DNA from: CAYVQU01 sp964453155
GTDB taxonomy: Bacteria; Chloroflexota; Anaerolineae; Anaerolineales; UBA11858
Direction of reading: 5' to 3'
Assembly (NCBI GenBank): GCA_964453155.1
Contig: CAYVQU010000250.1
Location: 1 to 6,346 of the forward strand
Length of the DNA: 6,346 nucleotides
The position numbers and the translations under genes were made by a program. Positions 1 to 6,313 of the stretch are shown here, piece after piece. Below the pieces are notes generated by a model, which was not told where the DNA came from, made no database searches, and saw nothing but the letters and a program-made list of their open reading frames with translations. The first letter of the stretch is position 1, and every line of letters begins with the position of its first letter.

Positions 1-16
1 TTTGTTAATGTCCTTT

Positions 17-45
17 TTGACACTTATTTGTCTACTTATTTCTGA
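17..45 (+). promoter_or_regulatory. Weak candidate sigma70-type promoter for the MBL-cNMP gene
   Basis: A perfect TTGACA box lies at 17-22. With a 17-base spacer the -10 position would be TTCTGA (40-45), which matches TATAAT poorly, so this is only a candidate. If used, transcription would start around base 52, immediately before the first stem-loop, and would include both leader hairpins. A second -35-like box, TTGTCA at 125-130 with CATACC at 147-152 (16-base spacer), is also weak and lies inside the second inverted repeat. No other convincing promoter was found in the leader. Confidence 0.25.
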
Positions 46-54
46 ACCATCCCA

Positions 55-103
55 AGTTTTCGGAAAGAATCTTGAAATCGAATACCTACCCAAACCGAAA
101 ACT
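55..103 (+). promoter_or_regulatory. Leader inverted repeat / stem-loop 1
   Basis: AGTTTTCGG (55-63) is perfectly complementary to CCGAAAACT (95-103), giving a 9-bp stem around a 31-base loop. The element ends only 6 bases before a second inverted repeat of nearly the same total length. Both lie in the non-coding leader of the MBL-cNMP gene. The loop contains AATCTTG (68-74), which recurs in the loop of the second element (121-127). It could be a folded 5' untranslated RNA element or a DNA dyad for a regulator. No known riboswitch class was recognised. Confidence 0.45.
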
Positions 104-109
104 GCTCAG

Positions 110-159
110 GCGTGATGGTAAATCTTGTCAGTTTTATTTTAAAGCACATACCGTCACGC
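110..159 (+). promoter_or_regulatory. Leader inverted repeat / stem-loop 2
   Basis: GCGTGATGGTA (110-120) pairs with TACCGTCACGC (149-159) over 11 consecutive positions. Ten are Watson-Crick and one is a G-U wobble (T116 with G153). The wobble works only in plus-strand RNA; in minus-strand RNA the same position is an A-C mismatch, so an RNA role in the MBL-cNMP transcript is the natural reading. The loop is 28 bases and the stem ends 16 bases before the start codon. It is not followed by a T-run, so it is not a standard intrinsic terminator. Confidence 0.5.
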
Positions 160-167
160 ATTTATTC

Positions 168-182
168 AATTCATCATGAATT
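168..182. repeat. Perfect dyad over the start codon of the MBL-cNMP gene
   Basis: AATTCAT and ATGAATT are perfect reverse complements around a single central C, and the right arm contains the ATG start codon. No Shine-Dalgarno-like purine run precedes this ATG. In RNA only a short AU-rich stem of about five pairs with a 5-base loop could form. The dyad may be an operator or a weak initiation-site hairpin, but short AT-rich palindromes also arise by chance. Confidence 0.3.
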
Positions 183-2386
183 TGCCAGATTTCGATTCCG
201 ATCAGAAAGTTTTCAAACTCCAAAATAGCGCTTATGTTGTCCGTACGAAAGCCGGGGATATTTTAGTTAATTCACCTCCAGAAATCTTAAAATCGCTGCT
301 GGCTCATGATTTTAATGTACCAAAAATTATTTTGATCCCCCCCGATGCCCGCCTTGGAGAACAACTCGGATCAAGTGGTTTCGTTCACCAGGGCATCAAT
401 TATGCCAGTGTAGAATTTATGCTGTTTATCAATTATTTCGTATTTGGTGGTCAGCGCACCCATTTAATTACTGCGACCACCCAACAAGCGCAGAGGCTGC
501 ATAAAATTTTACAAGAAACGATTGTTGGCCCTCAAGAAATTAGCGCGTATTATCCTTATCCCTGGGTAGAACGTGAGTGCCGAGCCGTTTCTTATATTGC
601 TTCGATTGATCGCGCCCTAGAAGTTTACGATTTAGTGGAAATCTCAGCCCTCGACATTGGGGGTGGTGTCTTGGAAAATGGGGTCAAAATCCTTCACGTA
701 GACAACCAATATATTTTCACAGAAGACGATAACGAAATTGCAACGCTGCCAACAATTATCGATGAGGCGGCCGTTCCTCTAACAATCGAACCCCCGCAGC
801 CAGTTTTACGCCAGGAGATCACTATTCAATTTATTGGGAGTAGTGACGGTTTTGATCCAGATGGTACCACCACCTGTTTTTTGGCCTATTTTGGGGAATC
901 GGGACGAGACCAGGCGACTTTGTTTGACGTTGCGGCCTATATCCGCATCCGGTTAGGAAATTTGGGGATATCTCCGGCTCAGATTTCTGAAGTGTTCATC
1001 AGCCATATCCATGAAGATCATATCGCTGGTTTGCCTGAACTGCTGCTAAGTTCACAACGGATTCGGGTGATTACCTCCGACACAATTTATCATAGCCTGT
1101 TGCGATTACTCAGCGCAATGCTCAATGTTCCCGAGGATGAAGTTGCCGCGTTGTTTGACTTCTTCCCGCTCCAGCCCGGACATCCGCTGCTGATTGACGG
1201 AAAACAATTTGAGGCCATCTATGGTATTCACACCATTCCGACGATCGCGGTCAAAGTCAATGGTTTATGTTATTCCGGCGATATGCGGTATGACGAAGTT
1301 TGGTTTGATGAATTAGTTGGGCAAGGGGTTCTGAGTGAAGTACGCCGGAATGAAATCGTGAAATTTGCGGATGGAACCAGCATTTTGGTTCAGGATGCTG
1401 GGGGGGGCACAGTTCACACCACACCAACACCCGCGGTACTTGAATCATTACAGGCGAAAAGTAAGCATGTCATACTAACCCATAGTCCCCGAGGCAAACA
1501 CCTTCCTACCGGACCATTAACCGAATGGAGCAACGTTGAATTTGCCGCTGATGGTTACGTCGCTTCGATCGGTGAAATATTAGAACTTGATCCTAAAGTA
1601 GAAAAATTGGAAACCATCTCAGCTTGTCCACTTTATTCTCGCTTATCCATCTCCAGACGCATGGCCCTGACCGAACAAGTTGAAATGGAGTATTGGAATC
1701 CGGGAGAAATCATCATCAACGAGGGAGATTCATCGGATGGACGGGCTTATATTGTTCACAAAGGACTGGTTAAAACGCTGGTGGGCGACAAAATGGTGCA
1801 GGTGTTGGGCCGGGGCCACAGTATCGGTGAACGAGGGGCATTAACCTATGAACACCGCGTGGCCTCCATTGTCGCTTACGGACAAACCCAGATGCTGGTT
1901 CTGTATCCTCACATCTTTGACGGCGTCGCTCGATACTTAGGGTTGAAGGATGCCTATAAACGCGTAGAATGGTTATGGAACCATCCAATATTTGGGCATT
2001 TACCCTGGGCAACTTTGTTGGATTTGGCCTTAGATTTTCAACCGCTTCATTTGCCGGTTGGGCGCTTATTATTCGAATATGGAAAACCAGGAAACGAATG
2101 TTATCTGTTGATATCCGGAGAAATTGCACTCCTAGATAAAAACTTGAAACCGGTCTTTACTTTTGATTCTAGTGGGGAATTCTTTGGCGGACGCGCAGTT
2201 TTGTTTGGCACTCACCGTAATACTTACGCTTGTGTTTCAAAAAAATCTGAAATCTGGGCCTTGCCCGCCGCAGCGCTACAAAGGCTGCAGAAACTGTATC
2301 CTAGCGTTATGCTTCACCTGCGCTCAGTGGAAATGAAACGCCAGGGCCGAGGTCAGTTTATCAGCGCTCTGAATAGATCTCTGTAA
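176..2386 (+). CDS. RNase Z-like metallo-beta-lactamase-fold hydrolase with degenerate MBL half and two cyclic-nucleotide-binding domains
   Basis: This is a soluble cytoplasmic protein of 736 residues with no signal peptide or membrane segment. Residues about 10-200 resemble an MBL fold but lack the metal motif: PPDARLG (55-61) occupies the region where HxHxDH is expected. Residues about 215-470 form an intact RNase Z-like MBL domain. Its probable metal ligands are H277, H279, D281 and H282 (HIHEDH), H352, D369 (SGDM) and H436 (LTHSP), which suggests a binuclear-metal hydrolase. Residues about 480-585 form a cNMP domain with a good phosphate-binding cassette (GERGAL, then RVAS; E552, R561). 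Residues about 597-705 form a second cNMP domain in which R681 remains but the usual Glu is G672. The inferred role is a hydrolase controlled by cAMP or cGMP; the substrate is unknown. ATG 176 is the first usual start after an in-frame TAA at 140-142; no Shine-Dalgarno is visible. It is convergent with the kinase gene. Domain calls are firm; the exact family is not recognised. Confidence 0.93.
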   Translation: MNLPDFDSDQKVFKLQNSAYVVRTKAGDILVNSPPEILKSLLAHDFNVPKIILIPPDARLGEQLGSSGFVHQGINYASVEFMLFINYFVFGGQRTHLITATTQQAQRLHKILQETIVGPQEISAYYPYPWVERECRAVSYIASIDRALEVYDLVEISALDIGGGVLENGVKILHVDNQYIFTEDDNEIATLPTIIDEAAVPLTIEPPQPVLRQEITIQFIGSSDGFDPDGTTTCFLAYFGESGRDQATLFDVAAYIRIRLGNLGISPAQISEVFISHIHEDHIAGLPELLLSSQRIRVITSDTIYHSLLRLLSAMLNVPEDEVAALFDFFPLQPGHPLLIDGKQFEAIYGIHTIPTIAVKVNGLCYSGDMRYDEVWFDELVGQGVLSEVRRNEIVKFADGTSILVQDAGGGTVHTTPTPAVLESLQAKSKHVILTHSPRGKHLPTGPLTEWSNVEFAADGYVASIGEILELDPKVEKLETISACPLYSRLSISRRMALTEQVEMEYWNPGEIIINEGDSSDGRAYIVHKGLVKTLVGDKMVQVLGRGHSIGERGALTYEHRVASIVAYGQTQMLVLYPHIFDGVARYLGLKDAYKRVEWLWNHPIFGHLPWATLLDLALDFQPLHLPVGRLLFEYGKPGNECYLLISGEIALLDKNLKPVFTFDSSGEFFGGRAVLFGTHRNTYACVSKKSEIWALPAAALQRLQKLYPSVMLHLRSVEMKRQGRGQFISALNRSL

Positions 2387-2397
2387 ACATAAGAGAG

Positions 2398-2475
2398 AAC
2401 CCAGGGGTTTAGGTTACCGATTTTTTCTATCCTTGCGCCAAAAAAATAACCGATATGCGAAAAACCACCTGGGTT
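2398..2475. repeat. 8-bp intergenic inverted repeat competing with the terminator hairpin
   Basis: AACCCAGG (2398-2405), 12 bases after the stop of the MBL-cNMP gene, is the exact reverse complement of CCTGGGTT (2468-2475). Inside it, GGTTA (2412-2416) can pair with TAACC (2447-2451), and T6 (2421-2426) with the A-run at 2440-2446, leaving CCGA as a bulge. The outer right arm reuses CCTGG (2468-2472), part of the left arm of the terminator stem. The two folds therefore cannot form fully together. Whether this matters in the cell is unknown. Confidence 0.35.
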
Positions 2476-2497
2476 GGTGTGATTACCAGATGGTTTT
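2461..2497. terminator. Probable bidirectional intrinsic terminator between the convergent genes
   Basis: The arms are 2461-2472 and 2486-2497, around a 13-base loop. The 12-position stem has a single imperfection (C2468 opposite A2490). In minus-strand RNA that position becomes a G-U wobble, so the stem is fully paired for the kinase transcript, and a run of five U residues ends at base 2460. In the plus direction the stem ends in TTTT followed by ATATTT, which could also stop the MBL-cNMP transcript. The hairpin starts 18 bases after the kinase stop codon, a usual place for a terminator. No separate stronger terminator was found directly after base 2386. Confidence 0.7.
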
Positions 2498-2514
2498 ATA
2501 TTTGTCTTGAATTG

Positions 2515-5500
2515 CTATTTTATATCATCTAGGGTTTTTATGGGCAGCATAAACGAGAAAATGCTTCCATTTTCTGGAGGTGAATCAACCCAGATGCGAC
2601 CCCCATGCGCTTCGACCGCTAATTGGCAAAACGCCAGGCCCAATCCCGAGCCGCGCCGCCGTGATCGCCGACCAGGAATTTGAGCAAAGCGCTCGAAAAT
2701 TTTCTCGCGATATTCTTCGGGAATCCCCGGGCCTGAATCAGCGACCGCAATACTGATCCAATCGGTCCCTTCTTGCTCAGCAGAAATCACGATTTGCCCC
2801 CCTTGGGGAGTGAATTTGACCGCATTATCGATTAAGTTTGTCAGTACTCTAATTATTTTCTCTTGATCTGCAAAAGTGGTCGGTAAATCTGGTGGAATTT
2901 CTTCCCGGATGATGATGCCATATTCATTGGCCAGTAAGGCAAAATCTTCGATCAATTCATTAACAATTTCCCCAACATCCATTTCAATAAAAGCTAATTC
3001 TAAATGGCCAGATGAAAGTCGGGCAATATCCATTAGGGCTTCAATTAAGCCTAACACTCGATTCGCCCCACTCTTGGCAACTCGAATCGATTGGTGGATC
3101 AGCGCATCGCGATCATCATCCGTTAGAGTCGATTCAATTAAGTCCATCGCCCCCACGACCGCGCTCATAGGAGAACGCAGATCGTGAATGATCGTTTCAG
3201 TAATCATTTCGCGGGCTTGGTTGATTTCGTATTCTTCGGTCGTATCGCGCAATACAATCATCCACCCAATCGGGCTGCCATCCTGGCTGAGTACCGGCGA
3301 CGTTTCACGTTCGATTACTCGAGTTGGGGAACTATTGGGAACCTGATACTCAATTTTTTGGGACACTGGAATTTGCCCGCTGGATAATTCACCCTGAATA
3401 TTGGCAATTTCTTCATGAGTAAATCCAATTACATTCAAGACAGACAGCGGCAAATCCGTCAGGTAAGTTTGGATTAATTTGTTAATGGGTACCCCGGTAA
3501 ATATTCGGACGGGGTCATTCGATAACAGAATTTGCCCCAGGGTATTTACCATGATGATCCCCTCACCCACCGAATTGATGATGGCTGCCAGCCGTTCTCG
3601 CCCATTGGTCGCATCCGCAAATAATTGAGCATTTTGGAGGACCAGGGATCCCTGGGCGACAATCGTTCGCATCAAATCGAATTCATTCTCAGGGATACTG
3701 CGCTCCGAGGAAACCCCCATTGCAATGAACCCAAACCACTCCTTAGCTACCATTAAGGGTAGCAGCACGATTTGGTCTTCTTTATCTGGGAGAACGAATA
3801 GCTCAATCCCTGGCTCTGTCCTGGCGAGATGAATATGATCCAAATCAGCACTAGTGGACGTTAATGAGTCGATGTCTTCTCTGGTTATGGCATGAGATGC
3901 CGGATTAACTTCTCCAGGTCTTTCTGCATTAGGCTCCAAAACAAATAACTGTTGATCGGCATCCCACAAGTAAGTTCCCAAAATTGTGGGTACAAAAACA
4001 GCATTTAATGCTCTTTCAATAACCTGGACGACTTCATTTAAATCCAAAACTCCAACCATCCGAGTGCTAACCTGGTAAAGCGTTGACTGCTCCCGGAGGC
4101 GATTTTGGGTTTCACTGTAAAGTTCAGCATTAACCAGGGCAATAGCTGCTTGATTCGCCAGTTGTTCGGTAAAAGACTGTTCGCTCTGATCAAAAGCATC
4201 AATTTCGGGGCTTTCAAGAGTAACAGCACCTAACGCCCGCTTTTCATGAATGATGGGAACACTTAATTGTGATAGGGTGTTTCCACAGCTTAAGTCCATA
4301 AAACTAAGATCATTGGCAATATTCCCAATATTGATCGTTTGCATGGTCGCTATCGCCCGTCCAGTAATCGTCTCCTGCGATTGAATGAATGTTTCCGTGG
4401 CCGAATATCCGCTACTGGCTTTCAATTCTATTTGCTGGGTTTCAGGATGATAGATCACTACGGCCCCACAGACCGCGTTTGCGAAATCCAAGGCGTAATC
4501 CAAAATGAGCTTAAACAATTCATTCGAATGAATTGCTCCGGATAACTCACGCCCGACCGCTTCCAAAATTGATAACTGGTTGACCCTCCGGGCCAGCTGG
4601 GCATCGGTAGTGGCATGTAAACGCGCATTGGCTACCGCGAGTGCCGCTTGAGACGCAAAAGTTTGCAACAATTCAATTTCTTCGCGCGAAAATTCATGGG
4701 GAGTATCAAAGAAGACCGATAAAAACCCAATTTGCCCATCGGGGGTTACCAATGGAAAATCGGCAAAAGCTAAGATTTCATCCGCACGAAAGAGATGGAC
4801 TAATTCACGGGATAGGGTAGTATTTTGAATATCGGCAATAATATAGGGCTGTCCGGTGCGTAAACAGCGGGTCCGGGTGCTGTCGGCAATGGAAAAGGTT
4901 GCATTCCGTTCCGAAAATCCGGCCGACAAGCCATGTTTATAGGCTAAAGTTACCTCATCTTCCCCTGGATTGAGGAGAAAGACAGCACTGCGCTGTCCGC
5001 CTCCAACCAATGAAACCGACCCACAGACATGCGCCAGCACTTCTTGGGGATTTAGGCTGGCGGTAATTATGCCCGTTAACTGGTTGAGTGATTCTAATTG
5101 GGTGGCGCGCTTTTGAGCCTGTTCATATAGCAAGGCGTTATCAATCGCGACACTCACCTGGCCAGACAATATTGTCAACAAGTCAATATCGGCTGGCGTG
5201 AATTCGACTCCGGTAGTTAACTCACTCACTGCTAAACAACCAATTGAGCGATCGGAGGCAATTAGGGGGACCCCTAACCAGGAGGTGGGAGTGTCTTCAC
5301 TGGGAGGCAGCCCCACTGGATTCGGTCCAGCCTGAGATTGGGGTGTCAGAGAAATTGGTCGGCTTTCTCGAATAACCCGATCCGTCAAACGGTTTTCAAT
5401 CGGCCGCCGGTCCCAATTTTGCCGCCGCCCATGTTTGACCGCCAAGGGATACCAAATTTCATCCGTTTCCTGATCATAGAGGGCAACATAGAAATTATCT

Positions 5501-6285
5501 AACCCTAAAATTTGAGTAACTTGTTCTTGAATTACCGGCAGCAGCTCATTTAATTCCAGGGTTGACCGCAAAGTTTGACTAACTCGATCCAGAATCGATA
5601 GCTCTTGAACTCGCCGATCTTGGGCCTCGCGCGCAATTCCCATGCCGTGCATCAAAACCGTCAGGATCATTGGAATAATCCCGATCGCGATCATCACTTT
5701 GTTGCCAACTGCCGGATAAGCCTCAACGGCCAACAAAATTAAGGGCAACGGTAAAAACTCGATGATAAGCAGCGAAACGAGGTCGCGGTTTATTCTTTTA
5801 TCTGGTTTCTGAGATTTATGGGTCAAGTTCAAAAGAACGAGCAGCCCATGAGCCAAAGCAAAAACAATAGCGGGGGCAGTGGTATCTAACCAGACTGTTG
5901 ATCGATCAATAACCCCACTTGCTAAACCGTTAGCCAAACCAAAGGGTATCAACCCCACCAACAATGGGATGATATTGATACTGATCAGGGAGGCAATATC
6001 ATCTAGCCAATCATAGTGATGCTCCCGCTCCATCCACTGGATTTGGTGGACGAAATAACCAAGCATAATCCCGGCGACGACCGACCAAGCGGTGGTTACT
6101 GGGCCAAAAAGCAAGCCGCCACCGAGGGCCACCACCTGAATCAGCGTAACCTTATAATTCTGTAAATCGAGATGGAAATTAAATAAGAACGCCACAAATA
6201 GGACGTTTAACAACAAAACCCCCCAGTGGATTTCTGGGGGTCGGTAAAAAATCGAACCATAACCCAGAAAAATCAAACCAAACAA
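2515..6285 (-). CDS. Membrane-anchored multi-GAF/PAS sensor histidine kinase
   Basis: This 1256-residue protein is an ATP-dependent autophosphorylating sensor kinase. Residues about 1-217 form a multi-pass membrane region with roughly seven hydrophobic segments. Four GAF domains follow (about 243-387, 411-555, 585-724, 748-889), each entered through a helical linker of the LSILDRVSQTLR type. A PAS/PAC unit lies at about 897-1015. The HisKA H-box is IIHDLRSP with phospho-acceptor H1034. The ATPase has an N-box (NLIDNAVKF, N1150 and N1154), G1 (DSGPGIP, 1183-1189), F-box (IFERF, 1196-1200) and G2 (GSGLGLAF, 1212-1219), so it should be catalytically competent. There is no receiver domain, so a separate response regulator is expected; none is in the window. 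No chromophore-binding Cys or NKFDE-type motif was recognised in the GAFs, so the ligands are unknown. The start shown is TTG with only a weak GTGAG-like element 9 bases upstream. It leaves the first membrane helix only about 14 residues long, and the same frame continues upstream beyond one TAA. The 5' end is therefore uncertain; the rest is firm. Confidence 0.92.
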   Translation of the reverse strand: MFGLIFLGYGSIFYRPPEIHWGVLLLNVLFVAFLFNFHLDLQNYKVTLIQVVALGGGLLFGPVTTAWSVVAGIMLGYFVHQIQWMEREHHYDWLDDIASLISINIIPLLVGLIPFGLANGLASGVIDRSTVWLDTTAPAIVFALAHGLLVLLNLTHKSQKPDKRINRDLVSLLIIEFLPLPLILLAVEAYPAVGNKVMIAIGIIPMILTVLMHGMGIAREAQDRRVQELSILDRVSQTLRSTLELNELLPVIQEQVTQILGLDNFYVALYDQETDEIWYPLAVKHGRRQNWDRRPIENRLTDRVIRESRPISLTPQSQAGPNPVGLPPSEDTPTSWLGVPLIASDRSIGCLAVSELTTGVEFTPADIDLLTILSGQVSVAIDNALLYEQAQKRATQLESLNQLTGIITASLNPQEVLAHVCGSVSLVGGGQRSAVFLLNPGEDEVTLAYKHGLSAGFSERNATFSIADSTRTRCLRTGQPYIIADIQNTTLSRELVHLFRADEILAFADFPLVTPDGQIGFLSVFFDTPHEFSREEIELLQTFASQAALAVANARLHATTDAQLARRVNQLSILEAVGRELSGAIHSNELFKLILDYALDFANAVCGAVVIYHPETQQIELKASSGYSATETFIQSQETITGRAIATMQTINIGNIANDLSFMDLSCGNTLSQLSVPIIHEKRALGAVTLESPEIDAFDQSEQSFTEQLANQAAIALVNAELYSETQNRLREQSTLYQVSTRMVGVLDLNEVVQVIERALNAVFVPTILGTYLWDADQQLFVLEPNAERPGEVNPASHAITREDIDSLTSTSADLDHIHLARTEPGIELFVLPDKEDQIVLLPLMVAKEWFGFIAMGVSSERSIPENEFDLMRTIVAQGSLVLQNAQLFADATNGRERLAAIINSVGEGIIMVNTLGQILLSNDPVRIFTGVPINKLIQTYLTDLPLSVLNVIGFTHEEIANIQGELSSGQIPVSQKIEYQVPNSSPTRVIERETSPVLSQDGSPIGWMIVLRDTTEEYEINQAREMITETIIHDLRSPMSAVVGAMDLIESTLTDDDRDALIHQSIRVAKSGANRVLGLIEALMDIARLSSGHLELAFIEMDVGEIVNELIEDFALLANEYGIIIREEIPPDLPTTFADQEKIIRVLTNLIDNAVKFTPQGGQIVISAEQEGTDWISIAVADSGPGIPEEYREKIFERFAQIPGRRSRRRGSGLGLAFCQLAVEAHGGRIWVDSPPENGSIFSFMLPIKTLDDIK

Positions 6286-6298
6286 AGGTAATAACTCA

Positions 6299-6313
6299 CG
6301 TTACGCAGTAACG
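6299..6313. repeat. Perfect 6-3-6 dyad upstream of the kinase start
   Basis: CGTTAC and GTAACG are exact reverse complements around GCA, ending 14 bases before the apparent TTG start of the kinase. Size and position would suit an operator for a dimeric regulator. The dyad also covers the in-frame TAA at 6301-6303, so it could simply be part of a former coding stretch. No regulator family was matched to it. Confidence 0.3.

Noticed and set aside
110..159. Reading the second leader stem-loop as a terminator of an upstream gene
   Set aside because: The loop is 28 bases and no T-run follows either arm (ATTTATTC downstream on plus), so it does not fit an intrinsic terminator.
110..159. Crp-type operator from GTGA (112-115) and TCAC (154-157)
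   Set aside because: The half-sites are 38 bases apart, whereas a Crp-type site has 6 bases between them; the spacing excludes a single dimer site.
36..161. 41-codon minus-strand open frame in the leader (starts MRDGMCF, ends at TAA)
   Set aside because: It has no ribosome-binding site, is short, and coincides with the two inverted repeats, which explain the region better. A chance frame is more likely than a gene.
1770..2129. Minus-strand open frame of about 119 codons inside the MBL-cNMP gene
   Set aside because: It is antisense to conserved cNMP-domain codons and its Arg/Pro-rich translation has no recognisable domain; it is a shadow of the real gene.
2876..3387. Plus-strand open frames opposite the kinase catalytic region (103 and 67 codons)
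   Set aside because: They lie antisense to the HisKA/ATPase and PAS coding sequence and show low-complexity Ser/Ile-rich or featureless translations without start signals.
4038..4545. Short open frames on both strands within the GAF3/GAF4 coding region
   Set aside because: They are alternative-frame shadows of the kinase, with no domain and no ribosome-binding site.
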